Positions 26,306-35,210 are shown, numbered from the stretch's first letter. The stretch is 64,000 nt of DNA from Leptospira abararensis (GCF_016918735.1 NZ_JAFFPR010000035.1:1-64000); one strand, 5' to 3'. Notes: generated by a model from the letters alone, not told the origin. Translations and numbers: made by a program.

Positions 26306-27232
26306 TTAACATTTGATCGGCAGAACTTTCGGTAGAACTTTGAAATGCGCAGGAAGTTGGCCCATATTTTCACCATCCACATCGATAAAAACATCTTCTT
26401 CCGAATCAGCTGAGAGCTCAGTAATTTGTTTGGAAATCACTTTGGAATCGTCTGATAACTTTCCGCGATACAGATAACCGAACTTTCTAAGAGTTTCCAT
26501 CACAGTCACATCTTGAATGGCAAGTAAGTCCATTTTACCATCATCGAGCTTTGCTTTAGGGGCAAACCACATTCCGCCACCCGCATACTCGCCGTTAGCA
26601 CAAACTATTAACCTACATTTGTTTGTAATTTTCTCAAACTTGGAGAGTGTTAGAGTGATCTTTTTGTTGGTATAAGTAAATAAACCGAGAACCGTATATA
26701 ATAAAAACACTCCCTTTCCTCCGATAATGGAGGCAAGTCTAGAACGATTGACTTTATAAACAACTTCCCCGCCCATTCCAAAGTCAGCCAAATTCAAACA
26801 GAGATAATTCCCTTTTGTTTTGTCCGCTTTGGTATAAGTGACATCGATTAAATCAACTAACCTTTCATTACCGTTGAGAATTTGTCCTAAGGCTTTGATT
26901 GGATTTTTGGGAACTTTGACAGTTTTTATAAAATCATTTCCCCGTCCTGCAGGGATGGGACTAAAAATTGCATTTTTGTGGATTAACTTTCCGTTTTCAA
27001 AAAGACCATTAATAATATTTGAGAATGTGCCATCACCACCAATGCCTATGATCCAATGAAACCCTTGTTTGACGGCGTCTTTGGCAATATCGCGAGCAGC
27101 TCTTTCTTTGGTGGTAGCTTCAAATTCATAAGAAATCCCTTTTTTTTGTAACTCGGGTTCTATTTTTTTCCAGACTTTTGCAGAGAGACCTCCACCTGAT
27201 ACAGGATTTAGAATTACTTTAATCTTTCTCAT
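26306..27232 (-). CDS. Diacylglycerol/lipid kinase (YegS/DagK family)
   Basis: A 308-residue kinase of the DagK family, which phosphorylates diacylglycerol or related lipids with ATP. Motifs: VILNPVSGGG at the start, the nucleotide-binding GIGGDGTFSNIINGLF near residue 65, PAGRGNDFIKTV near 95, and a later CANGEYAGGGMWFAPKAKLDDG segment. The ATG at 27232 shares a base with the TGA stop of the TetR gene (TGATG), indicating coupling; a TTG one codon upstream is the alternative. Confidence 0.9.
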   Translation of the reverse strand: MRKIKVILNPVSGGGLSAKVWKKIEPELQKKGISYEFEATTKERAARDIAKDAVKQGFHWIIGIGGDGTFSNIINGLFENGKLIHKNAIFSPIPAGRGNDFIKTVKVPKNPIKALGQILNGNERLVDLIDVTYTKADKTKGNYLCLNLADFGMGGEVVYKVNRSRLASIIGGKGVFLLYTVLGLFTYTNKKITLTLSKFEKITNKCRLIVCANGEYAGGGMWFAPKAKLDDGKMDLLAIQDVTVMETLRKFGYLYRGKLSDDSKVISKQITELSADSEEDVFIDVDGENMGQLPAHFKVLPKVLPIKC

Positions 27233-27873
27233 CAAGTCTCTCCTTTGTTACCACCAGAAAATAATCCATAGAATAAAACATGTTCAATCGTTTCGAGATA
27301 GGCTTTTTCACTTTTAATTTCATTTTGGAAGTGCCCATCTAAAATGACTTCCACCGCACCACGGATCATTCCCCAAGCAACGGCTACATTGGGATATGTT
27401 CCCCTGGAATTGATTAGGTTTTCTTGTTTTGCTTGTTTATAGATTTTTTCTAAAAGTGTTAAGCGGTTTGTTCTTTCCTCTGTCAAAAGTTTCCTCAAAT
27501 CATCAGAAACATTATCAATGTTTAAATTGACCCCGCATTGTTTAGCAACAAGGTACATATGGCGGTCCCCTAAACAATGATCAATATAAGCCCTAATTGC
27601 TTTCCTTGACATTTCAATGGCAGTTTGAGCATCAAAGGCTTTTTCCAAACGCACACGGAGCCTTACATAATCCTCGTAGGAAATGCGAGCCATCAAATCA
27701 TCTTTACTCTTAAAATGGAGATAGATCGTTCCCCGACCTATCTCCAATTGTTTTGCAATATCATCCATCTTTACAAGGGATGGATGTTTCGTTCGGAAAA
27801 GCTCAATGGCACAGTGAAGTATATCTGTTTCTCTTTGTGCGAACTCTCTTTTTTTCCTTTCAGAAACACCCAT
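27232..27873 (-). CDS. TetR-family transcriptional regulator
   Basis: A 213-residue repressor-type protein with an N-terminal helix-turn-helix: ETDILHCAIELFRTKHPSL, MDDIAKQLEIGRGTIYLHF, KSKDDLMARI. The C-terminal half is a helical ligand-binding domain. It is inside the operon it probably controls: one base of overlap with the flavoprotein gene upstream and one with the kinase gene downstream. A 27-bp palindrome over the operon promoter (29517-29543) is the obvious candidate operator. Confidence 0.92.
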   Translation of the reverse strand: MGVSERKKREFAQRETDILHCAIELFRTKHPSLVKMDDIAKQLEIGRGTIYLHFKSKDDLMARISYEDYVRLRVRLEKAFDAQTAIEMSRKAIRAYIDHCLGDRHMYLVAKQCGVNLNIDNVSDDLRKLLTEERTNRLTLLEKIYKQAKQENLINSRGTYPNVAVAWGMIRGAVEVILDGHFQNEIKSEKAYLETIEHVLFYGLFSGGNKGET

Positions 27874-29489
27874 TATTTAAGTCCTAACAATCCGCCTGGA
27901 TTCATGATCCCTTTTGGATCAAATGTTTTCTTTAAAGAAGACAAAATTCGAAGCCCCTCTTTTCCCACTTCCCCTTCCATCCAAGGAGATAACATCCGGC
28001 CAATGCCGTGGTGGTGAGACAAAGAACCCCCATGTTTATGGATGCTGTCAATGATTCCCTTGTGAAACTTTATAAAATCACCAGTTTCATTCTTTTGGTT
28101 CATCGGACTTAGGAAAATAAAATACAAATTGGCTCCGTTTTCATAAGCGTGAGAAATATGCACCATACAAGATGTGTTTTCATGGCTTTTGATATAAGCG
28201 CGAGTTTTTTCCCAAAGTTCATGTAAATTAGACCAGCTAACAGCCGTCTCTAAGGTATCTATCCTGATTCCTTCATCCATAAGATAATCTCGAAGGTAAG
28301 CACTAGAATACCGTTGGTGTAACCATTTGTTCACTGGAGATTCCCCTGTGGAGAACCCACCATTCCGCTTCGCAATTTTTTTAATCTTCTTTAATACTTC
28401 TTTGGTATAAGACGAATCTCCATCTACAATGATATGCATGAGGGATCTTTCCATTGGTTTGTAACCAATGAATCGTAAAAACAAATCTTCTTTTCCACCA
28501 TGAAGTCCACTCATATGGAAGGAAATGTCAGTTTCTTCTGGATCTTGGATACGAAAGAAATGTGGTTTACCAAATCCGGCTTGCATCACATCTCTCATTG
28601 TCTCCACAGCTTTTTCAAAGTTTTTGAATATAAAAGAACCTTTTGCTGAATTCTCTGGATGGTATTTTCTGATTTTTAAAGTTGCCTTTGTGATGACTCC
28701 AAAACTTCCTTCGGTTCCAAGAAACAGACGAAATAGATCCGGGCCAATGGAAGCAGCAGGATAAGCTTTGGATTCAAATTTTCCTGAAGGAGTAATGGCT
28801 GTTAAGCTAAGCAGAATATCTTCTATCTTTCCATAACCAGTGGAGGCTTGGCCCGCACCTTTTGCAGCAATCCAACCACCTACGGTAGAAAACTCAAAGG
28901 ATTGAGGGAAGTGACCGCAAGTATAACCGCGTTCATTCAAATGTTTTTCTAAAACAGGACCATAAACTCCAGCCTCTACAGTGACAGTAGAATCAATGGC
29001 ATTGAATTCAATGATACGATTCAGCCGAGATAAATCTAAAGAGATTCCACCTTTGGGAGCTTGTAAGGCTTTGGTAACTGTAGAACCTGCCCCATAAGGA
29101 ATCACAGGAATTTTCCCCGCGCTCGCGACTGCAATGATTTCTATCACTTCCTGTTCATTTTTTGGTGATACAACTACATCCACCACATCTGTGACTTCAC
29201 CAAATCTAGCTTTATAAATTTCCGTATAAAACTTTCCAATGGAATGTCTCGCTCTTGATGCATCGTCTAACAAAACATAGTCTTTACCAACGATTTGTTT
29301 TAGTTTTGTGAGAGTGGCAGTGGAGATTTTTGATTTTTTTAAGGACTTAAGAGGAAGTTCTCCTTTGGGAAGTGATGTTTTAAACTCTTTATCTACGGGG
29401 AACTGCCCTTCCAAAAATTTCAATGTGTGTTCTGGAAGTTTTTCTTCTACGTCGGGAGATCCCCATTTATAAATTGTACGAGTTTGCAT
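27873..29489 (-). CDS. FAD-dependent alkyl-DHAP synthase-like oxidase
   Basis: A 538-residue FAD-linked enzyme of the VAO/PCMH family that resembles alkyldihydroxyacetonephosphate synthase, the enzyme that creates the ether bond of ether lipids. The FAD-binding domain shows VVDVVVSPKNEQEVIEII, VIPYGAGSTVTKAL, and GHFPQSFEFSTVGGWIAAKGAGQASTGYG in separate parts. The C-terminal part shows SHAYENGANLYFIF and the SHHHGIGRML motif with the catalytic His cluster. The start is the ATG at 29489 (MQTRTIYKWG, matching the family N-terminus). An upstream TTG at 29537 lies inside the palindrome and is unlikely. The neighbouring glpD and lipid kinase support a glycerolipid role. Confidence 0.82.
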   Translation of the reverse strand: MQTRTIYKWGSPDVEEKLPEHTLKFLEGQFPVDKEFKTSLPKGELPLKSLKKSKISTATLTKLKQIVGKDYVLLDDASRARHSIGKFYTEIYKARFGEVTDVVDVVVSPKNEQEVIEIIAVASAGKIPVIPYGAGSTVTKALQAPKGGISLDLSRLNRIIEFNAIDSTVTVEAGVYGPVLEKHLNERGYTCGHFPQSFEFSTVGGWIAAKGAGQASTGYGKIEDILLSLTAITPSGKFESKAYPAASIGPDLFRLFLGTEGSFGVITKATLKIRKYHPENSAKGSFIFKNFEKAVETMRDVMQAGFGKPHFFRIQDPEETDISFHMSGLHGGKEDLFLRFIGYKPMERSLMHIIVDGDSSYTKEVLKKIKKIAKRNGGFSTGESPVNKWLHQRYSSAYLRDYLMDEGIRIDTLETAVSWSNLHELWEKTRAYIKSHENTSCMVHISHAYENGANLYFIFLSPMNQKNETGDFIKFHKGIIDSIHKHGGSLSHHHGIGRMLSPWMEGEVGKEGLRILSSLKKTFDPKGIMNPGGLLGLK

Positions 29490-29516
29490 ATTGGTAACCA
29501 AAGTCCTTATTTGTTC

Positions 29517-29543
29517 CAAATATTGAACTAAGTTCAATATTTG
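29517..29543. promoter_or_regulatory. 27-bp palindromic operator, probably for the TetR regulator
   Basis: CAAATATTGAAC (29517-29528), a 3-base centre, then GTTCAATATTTG (29532-29543): a perfect palindrome with 12-bp arms. It overlaps the spacer and -10 of the predicted operon promoter, an ideal position for repression by the TetR protein encoded second in the operon. Confidence 0.75.
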
Positions 29544-29547
29544 ACAA
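29519..29547 (-). promoter_or_regulatory. Promoter of the glycerolipid operon
   Basis: On the minus strand TTGTCA (29547-29542) and AATATT (29524-29519) are separated by 17 bases, about 30 bases before the chosen ATG at 29489. The elements are partial matches to the sigma-70 consensus. They interlock with the palindrome. Confidence 0.5.
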
Positions 29548-29576
29548 TCAAAATAACCTTGGTCATTAAAATTTCT

Positions 29577-30029
29577 TCAACCACGGAATTCTTTAATGTA
29601 TTCTGCTCTCACATGATCAATGAATTCATTCGCTAGGGATGTTCCGAATAATGCGGATAAGGTTTCTACTAGCACATCATCCAAATCAAACCCAGTTAAA
29701 ATCCATTCGACGAGTTCTAAGGTTATGTCAAGTGCCGGTGCGGGATATGACTCCGACTTACCCTTAGCAATTTGTAACAACAAATCGGTGATCTTTGATG
29801 GTTCTCCCTTCTCAATGAAAGAACGAATTTCTGTTGGGTAAGATACCATTAACTTTTGTTTAATGGCGTTAGGAGTAAAAACAATCTGGTCTTCTGTGAG
29901 CTCCAGTGCTTTTAATAAATGGTCTTTTAGATTTTTCTCTGAATGGTGGCTTCCCTGCCAAACGAGAAGAATTTTCTCTCCAACGAGAGAATCTTCGAAA
30001 GGTAAAAACGGATAAGGTTTTTTATCCAT
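29577..30029 (-). CDS. Hypothetical soluble protein
   Basis: A 150-residue protein from the ATG at 30029; a GTG at 30062 extends it by 11 residues but runs through the hairpin at 30036-30057. No signal peptide or membrane span. It is an acidic, mainly helical protein with a beta strand VGEKILLVWQGSHHSEKN near the start and LVEWILTGFDLDDVLVETL near the end. I recognise no family. It is encoded just downstream of HU and upstream of the glycerolipid operon on the same strand. Confidence 0.6.
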   Translation of the reverse strand: MDKKPYPFLPFEDSLVGEKILLVWQGSHHSEKNLKDHLLKALELTEDQIVFTPNAIKQKLMVSYPTEIRSFIEKGEPSKITDLLLQIAKGKSESYPAPALDITLELVEWILTGFDLDDVLVETLSALFGTSLANEFIDHVRAEYIKEFRG

Positions 30030-30035
30030 AAAATG

Positions 30036-30057
30036 CCCAGGGGGACATCCTCCTGGG
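30036..30057 (-). terminator. Hairpin after the HU gene
   Basis: CCCAGGGGG (30036-30044) and CCTCCTGGG (30049-30057) form a nine-pair stem with one G-T pair and an ACAT loop. On the minus strand it follows the HU stop by 14 bases and is followed by CATTTTAT. Probable partial terminator between HU and the next gene. Confidence 0.5.
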
Positions 30058-30070
30058 TTCACAAACTAAA

Positions 30071-30376
30071 TTATTTTTTAGGAGGCACAACTGCATCTTT
30101 GCAAGTTTTAGAGAGTGTGAATTTAACAACTACTTTGGCAGGAATTACAATGGCTTCACCGGTTGCAGGGTTTCTTCCTTTACGTTTAGGACGATTGCGT
30201 TTAACAAGTTTTCCCAAACCTGGAATGATGAAGGCACCGTTTTTCTTGGTTTCTTTATAAGCGAGATCAACAAAGGAGTCTAAGAACGCTGCTACGTTCT
30301 TTTTGGTCATACCAGTTATTTCAGCTAGTTCGCTGAGCATTTCGGACTTCTTCATTGGGGTAGGAGTTGTTGCCAT
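30071..30376 (-). CDS. HU/IHF-family DNA-binding protein
   Basis: A 101-residue histone-like protein that bends and compacts DNA. Family motifs: MKKSEMLSELAEITGMTKKNV, split over the first helices, FIIPGLGKLVKRNRPKR leading into the beta arm, and the arm tip GRNPATGE. Basic, without other domains. A short N-terminal extension (ATTPTP) precedes the usual start and the C-terminus has a VPPKK tail. The ribosome-binding site GAGGAAAA is clear. Confidence 0.95.
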   Translation of the reverse strand: MATTPTPMKKSEMLSELAEITGMTKKNVAAFLDSFVDLAYKETKKNGAFIIPGLGKLVKRNRPKRKGRNPATGEAIVIPAKVVVKFTLSKTCKDAVVPPKK

Positions 30377-30553
30377 ACTTTGATTTTCCTCTAAACCATT
30401 TAACGGTTACACATTATTTATAAAACTACATGATTTGGTACAAGATTAAATTGATTTTGGATACAATTTTTCTGCAAATTTCCTAAGAAAAACGAAGTTT
30501 TTGTAAAAAAACCTTTATTTCCCTAAGGAAAATAGGAATTTCTTCCAAAACTC

Positions 30554-31831
30554 ATGGCTTCAACCAAGTATAAACAGGTCGTAGTGGTCTTCAAACGTAC
30601 CAAATACGAATTGGATTTGGAAACTTATGGCTCCATTCAGGCCTATAAAGAAGTCGCACGTCAAAATCCAGAAGTCTTTGAAAGAACATTGGAATCACAT
30701 GAAAGGCAATTAGAGTCTCGCGAATTTCTGAAATCTCAAGTATTTCCAAACGCCGACTTTGTGTTTCGAGAAAACTTTGATCCCGAAGGTGGAACTAAGT
30801 ATGACTTAATTGTGGCCCATGGTGGCGATAATCATTTCACTTATGTGGCCCATTTAGCAGGAAATACCCACTTAATTGGATGTAATTCGGATCCAAATTC
30901 CTCTGTGGGAGCTCTCCTTGGCTTTACGGCAGAAGAACTAAAAAATGCTGTTAAAAATAACTTCTCTCAAACGAAACTCGAGTCATGGTCTCTACTTGAT
31001 ACAGAAATTCATTATCCAAACGGAACAAAACTAAAAACAGTCCCGGCTATCTGCGAACTTTCGATTCGAAACAACAGCCCCGATCTTACTTCACGGTTTT
31101 GGATTTCCTACCGAGACCAAAAAGAAGAACAAAAATGTTCAGGACTACTTGTTTACACTGGGGCAGGATCCACTGGATGGATCAGTTCCTGTTTTCCAAA
31201 AAAATTCCCGCCATTTTCAAAACATGAGGCCTTTTTCCATGTTTATTCTCGAGAAATACGAGTGAAGTCCCGAGAAACAGAGTTTTCCTTGGCAGATTTT
31301 AGGGCTTTAGATCAAGTGGAAGTTATTTCCGAAATGAATGGTGGACTGGCGGTTGACTCTCTTACAGAGAGACATTATCCGTTCCCACCTTACGCAAAGG
31401 CGACGATTCGGTTATCGCCTGAGAAATTATTTGTAATTGTTCCGCTAAAGAGAGGGGAATCCATGCAAGACTTACCATACGAAATAGAGCAAAAACGCAT
31501 TAATGGAACCGTCATCGTCCAAATCAAGGGTCGTATGGAGTCGGGGCCACTCGACCGTATCACACAAACGATTTTAGACGAAATGGTCGGAACCGACAGA
31601 AAACATCTGATTTTGGATTTTTCCGAACTTCGATACATCTCTAGTCTTGGGATTCGAATGATTCTGGATGTTAAAATGAACTTACAAAAAAGAAATAAGG
31701 AAATGGCTCTTGTGGGGGTGACCAGTTCCATCCTGCAGGTGTTTCATTTGCTCGGGCTTTCTAATGCTTTTCAATTCTATGCTGATCGTGAAGAAGCATT
31801 GAAGTCTTTTGAGGAGCCATCTAAGTCCTAG
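30554..31831 (+). CDS. NAD-kinase-like protein fused to a STAS domain
   Basis: A 425-residue fusion. Residues about 1-300 look like an NAD/ATP-NAD kinase fold: the nucleotide loop reads VAHGGDNHF (about residue 87) where NAD kinases have GGDGT, followed by HLIGCNSDP and SSVGALLGF. A GAGSTGW motif near 204 corresponds to the GSTAY region. Residues about 305-415 are a STAS domain: GTVIVQIKGRMESGPLD, LILDFSELRYISSLGIRM with the usual serine pair, and LGLSNAFQFY. The GGDN variant leaves catalysis open. STAS domains usually receive signals through serine phosphorylation. It is followed directly by a two-span membrane protein gene. Confidence 0.75.
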   Translation: MASTKYKQVVVVFKRTKYELDLETYGSIQAYKEVARQNPEVFERTLESHERQLESREFLKSQVFPNADFVFRENFDPEGGTKYDLIVAHGGDNHFTYVAHLAGNTHLIGCNSDPNSSVGALLGFTAEELKNAVKNNFSQTKLESWSLLDTEIHYPNGTKLKTVPAICELSIRNNSPDLTSRFWISYRDQKEEQKCSGLLVYTGAGSTGWISSCFPKKFPPFSKHEAFFHVYSREIRVKSRETEFSLADFRALDQVEVISEMNGGLAVDSLTERHYPFPPYAKATIRLSPEKLFVIVPLKRGESMQDLPYEIEQKRINGTVIVQIKGRMESGPLDRITQTILDEMVGTDRKHLILDFSELRYISSLGIRMILDVKMNLQKRNKEMALVGVTSSILQVFHLLGLSNAFQFYADREEALKSFEEPSKS

Positions 31832-32380
31832 ATGTCTCCACGAATTCCCGTTTGGATCGCCAATTCGGTTTTCGTATCTTTTATAGTCATTTCCCTATTC
31901 TATTCTCTTGTTTATTTCGAAAATTCCTACCTGAAATCACAAACAACAACCTTAAACGAAGAAAAGAACAGAAGTTTTGCGATTGTTCAGGAACTTTCCC
32001 GTGTCAAAAATCAATTTCCTATTGCTTACCAATGCCATTATAGTTTTGGACTCAGCAATGGTTCCCTCTTTGAAATTACAGAAAGAATCCCCTACTCAAT
32101 TTACAAAAAACTGCGGTTAGGTGACACGATTGAAGTTTACAAAAGGGAAATCAGAATTTTTGGGAAACAAACAGCAATTTCGCGAATTAAGGGGAATGAA
32201 GAGCCACTCCCCCTCTTGGAAAACTTAGAAAGATACTTTCAATATGGCTTTATCTATTTACTCGTATTAGTTGTTCTTACCTTAGTTATTAGGGTTTTGG
32301 GATTATTATCTCGAACTTATCCTTCGCAGCAAAAACCAAATGCGATTGACGAGATTGTTGTAAATAAGTCTCAGGATTAA
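31832..32380 (+). CDS. Membrane protein with two spans, unknown function
   Basis: A 182-residue protein with a first span at about residues 8-28 (IANSVFVSFIVISLFYSLVY), an external domain of about 100 residues containing LRLGDTIEVYKREIRIFG (a small beta module like DUF3592 proteins), a second span at about 142-162, and a short tail. It begins at the base after the stop of the NAD-kinase-STAS gene, so the two are very likely co-expressed. It overlaps the convergent gene at 32289 by 92 bases. Confidence 0.7.
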   Translation: MSPRIPVWIANSVFVSFIVISLFYSLVYFENSYLKSQTTTLNEEKNRSFAIVQELSRVKNQFPIAYQCHYSFGLSNGSLFEITERIPYSIYKKLRLGDTIEVYKREIRIFGKQTAISRIKGNEEPLPLLENLERYFQYGFIYLLVLVVLTLVIRVLGLLSRTYPSQQKPNAIDEIVVNKSQD

Positions 32381-32825
32381 CATCAAAACTTACAAAACAC
32401 ATATATTTATCATGTTTTACTACATACATAAATTCTGAGTAATTTAAATGAGTGTTTTGCGTCATAAAACCACGAAGCCATTTACTCTCTCGATATACTC
32501 TCTCGTATTGAATGTTGGTAGCGTCGATTTTTTTGATCGCTTCTGCAGACTCTTTTGAATAGTCTCGGCTTACTATTTCTTTTTTTAACGTCTTAATTAA
32601 GTTATACTCTAGTTTCGCTTTATTAGGTGGCAAGTTTTCGGGGCGAGTTTTATAATAGTACTCGAATAATTCTTTATCTTGTCCCTCTTTCGCATCGTGA
32701 TTCTCTTGGCTCACATCAGTGGAGGTAACTTGCGGTTTACTGTCCTGGGCAGAAATAGACACAACTGCTACAAATAATACAAAGGTAATCAAAAGGGATT
32801 TTTTCGAGAGTTCCATAGTCTTCAT
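32289..32825 (-). CDS. Exported protein of unknown function
   Basis: A 178-residue protein with a signal peptide (LSKKSLLITFVLFVAVVSISA, cleaved before QDSKP). It has a disordered, charged stretch to about residue 60 and then a compact domain ending in MCFVSFDVNPETYLQQSRQS and a strand-rich C-terminus. I do not recognise a family. Its last 92 bases overlap the convergent membrane-protein gene in another frame, and both ends look coding. Confidence 0.7.
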   Translation of the reverse strand: MKTMELSKKSLLITFVLFVAVVSISAQDSKPQVTSTDVSQENHDAKEGQDKELFEYYYKTRPENLPPNKAKLEYNLIKTLKKEIVSRDYSKESAEAIKKIDATNIQYERVYRESKWLRGFMTQNTHLNYSEFMYVVKHDKYMCFVSFDVNPETYLQQSRQSHLVFAAKDKFEIIIPKP

Positions 32826-32903
32826 TATCGGATTCCTGACTCAAATTTCAAAATAAAATTTTCGGTTTTCAAAAAGAGAAACAAGGTTCAAAACAGGTTT
32901 ATC

Positions 32904-34406
32904 ATGTCGATTCCCCCACTCATTACCTTCCAGGAGGACTTTCTTTCCGGAAAACTAATTTCCAAAGAATATGTCCACTTTTCGGAAATCGACTGCCCGG
33001 AATTGGACGTTTGGATTGGAAGAGTGGTTCGTAGCATATCCTTAGAATTCCTACATGAAATTCTTTTCACCATTCTCAGCGAACTACTAGTAAACGGATG
33101 TAAGGCTAATGGCAAACGTGTTTTCTTCCAAGAACAAGGGTTAAACCTCTGGGACGAGAAGGATTATGTCAGAGGTATTCCTATGTATAAGGATGAATTT
33201 GGCCATAATCGAAAGCGAGTGTTTTTAGCTCTCGATCACTCCCAGTATAAAATCACCTTAAGCACGATTTTCAAAGAAGACTATATCGAGTTTAAAGTCA
33301 GGAATAACGCAAAAATCCTCCCAGAAGAAAAAAACAGAATTTTAAAGCGAGTACAAGCCTCGGCAAAATACAAAAACATAAATGACGCCTACCGAGAGTC
33401 AGTTGATAACGAAGAAAGCTCCGGTCTTGGAATTGTTCTTATCCATATCTTACTCAGAAACTCAGGAATATCAAACCAGTTTTTCCAGCTGATGACAACA
33501 GAAGATTATACGGAGGTGATCATCAGAATTCCAAAACAACTGATCCCAAAAGAAAGCCAAACCAATATAAAAAATCTTTTAGTGCGCGAAGTCAGTAGCC
33601 TTCCTCCGTTACCACCCCAAATTCAAAAACTAATTTTGATTGCTAAGAAAAAGGATGTCGATTGGCATGAAATCTCAGGCCAAGTAGAAAAAGATCCAGC
33701 CATTACAGCAGAGATCTTAAAAATAGCCAATTCACCTTTATTTGGTGCCCATATTCCCATTATATCGGTGTTTGAAGGTGTAAAACGAATTGGCTTAAAA
33801 AACCTCGAATCTATTTTTTTGACATTGGGCGCGAAAAAAGTACTTAACTCTCGTTATGCGAAACAAGTTTTAGTTTGGACTCACTCTTTCAAAACTTCCA
33901 TGTACGCTCGGTTCCTTATAGAAGACAGAAAAAAACATTTAAAGTTGTTGGAACCAGCCATCATATCTGCCCTACTCCATGATTTAGGAAGGATGGTCCT
34001 ACTCTCGTTGGATTTGAGTCAGGTCAACCAAATCCGAGTTCTTAGAAGCGACGATACGAACGAGATTTCTGAATGGGTGGAAGAGTATACCTTAGGAACG
34101 ACGCATTCAGAAATCGGTTATTTAATGGCGGAAAAATGGAATTTCCCCGAAGAGATCCTCGATGTCATTCGTTTTCACCACAAACCGTGGCAGTGCAAAT
34201 CCAGAAACAATATCCTTTGTCAAATCATCTATCTTGCAGACATTCTAGCAAATATTGGCCGTGGAAAAGGAAACTATTTTACTGTGGAACCAGAGGTACT
34301 GGAATATTTCGAAATTACTTCAGAAAAGGAATTTCGCGATATGCAGGAAAGGTTTAAACTACAATTCGAGGAACATAGAGAAGAATACCAAACTCTCTTA
34401 ATTTAA
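32904..34406 (+). CDS. Histidine-kinase-like ATPase fused to an HDOD domain
   Basis: A 500-residue signalling protein. Residues about 1-215 form a GHKL-type ATPase: N-box ILSELLVNGCKANGK at about 60-72 and a G2-like ESSGLGIVLIHI at about 170-180. No phosphoaccepting histidine domain precedes it, so it looks more like an RsbW-type kinase or ATP sensor. Residues about 230-440 form an HDOD domain (SSLPPLPPQIQKL, DPAITAEILKIANSPLFG, and an intact HDLGRM near 360). It lies near a STAS protein (30554-31831). HDOD proteins are regulatory scaffolds, usually of nucleotide-dependent motility or stress signalling. Confidence 0.75.
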   Translation: MSIPPLITFQEDFLSGKLISKEYVHFSEIDCPELDVWIGRVVRSISLEFLHEILFTILSELLVNGCKANGKRVFFQEQGLNLWDEKDYVRGIPMYKDEFGHNRKRVFLALDHSQYKITLSTIFKEDYIEFKVRNNAKILPEEKNRILKRVQASAKYKNINDAYRESVDNEESSGLGIVLIHILLRNSGISNQFFQLMTTEDYTEVIIRIPKQLIPKESQTNIKNLLVREVSSLPPLPPQIQKLILIAKKKDVDWHEISGQVEKDPAITAEILKIANSPLFGAHIPIISVFEGVKRIGLKNLESIFLTLGAKKVLNSRYAKQVLVWTHSFKTSMYARFLIEDRKKHLKLLEPAIISALLHDLGRMVLLSLDLSQVNQIRVLRSDDTNEISEWVEEYTLGTTHSEIGYLMAEKWNFPEEILDVIRFHHKPWQCKSRNNILCQIIYLADILANIGRGKGNYFTVEPEVLEYFEITSEKEFRDMQERFKLQFEEHREEYQTLLI

Positions 34407-34408
34407 TT

Positions 34409-34660
34409 ATGAACTGGAAAGAATTACTCAACCTAAATGACAAACAATTAGAAGATCCAAAACTTGCGGAAACATTTAATTTAGTGGGACATCCGGAATA
34501 TCCAAGTATTTCCGAACTTCCACCAGAAGAAATACTTGAAATTCTAACTGAATTTTTGAAAGGAGAAGGGCAAATCGTAAATATAAAAAATCTACTTAGT
34601 TATGCTCCCATCTTAGAAATTACATTGATCAAAAAAAATCTACCGACGATCTATGGATAA
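34409..34660 (+). CDS. Small hypothetical protein
   Basis: An 83-residue acidic, helical protein starting 2 bases after the HDOD gene stop (ATG at 34409), so probably co-translated with it. It contains LPPEEILEILTEFLKGEGQIV. No membrane segment. No family recognised. It ends exactly where the convergent cyclic-nucleotide-binding gene ends. Confidence 0.65.
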   Translation: MNWKELLNLNDKQLEDPKLAETFNLVGHPEYPSISELPPEEILEILTEFLKGEGQIVNIKNLLSYAPILEITLIKKNLPTIYG

Positions 34661-35101
34661 TCACTCTACATCCTGAACATCACTAATTCCAATTTGGTGT
34701 TCTTTTCCTACATCCGTACTAAATTCAATTTTCTTCGCCACGGATTTCTCCATACTACTGATGAGTAGTTCATTTGTACGAGCCAATCGGTCTGCCATAA
34801 TCGAAACCATCTTTGCTGCAAACTTTGGATTCTTAACAAGAAAATTTTCCAACTGTTGTTTACTTTCGATGACTGCAACTTCACAATTTGTAATCGTTCT
34901 AGCAGTAGCACTTCTTGGATTGGAACTAAACAAAGCCATCTCACCGAAAAAATCTCCTGGTTTCATCAAAGCCAATCGAGTTTGGCTATTGTTCACTGTA
35001 AAAAAAATCTCAACGTTCCCTTGAAGGATGATGTACATCGCATTATTCAGTTCCCCTTCTTTGAAGATCCTCTGATTTGGCGGAATGTTGAGTTTGCTCA
35101 T
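34661..35101 (-). CDS. Cyclic nucleotide-binding domain protein without DNA-binding domain
   Basis: A 146-residue stand-alone cNMP-binding domain. It has the beta-roll motifs IFKEGELNNAMYIILQGNVEI and KPGDFFGEMALF (phosphate-binding cassette), followed by SNPRSATARTITNCEVAVIE with the arginine. After residue 115 there is only a short helix and an acidic tail, no helix-turn-helix, so it is not a CRP-type transcription factor. It is probably a ligand sensor for a partner protein. Confidence 0.85.
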   Translation of the reverse strand: MSKLNIPPNQRIFKEGELNNAMYIILQGNVEIFFTVNNSQTRLALMKPGDFFGEMALFSSNPRSATARTITNCEVAVIESKQQLENFLVKNPKFAAKMVSIMADRLARTNELLISSMEKSVAKKIEFSTDVGKEHQIGISDVQDVE

Positions 35102-35210
35102 TGATTCGTGGCTCCTGTATCTATTTTTGGCTATTTTGCCTAAAATCTGAATTCATTTTCCTTTCCCCCAGGAAATCTGAAAAGAAAATGCCGTAAAGGG
35201 GATAGCATTT

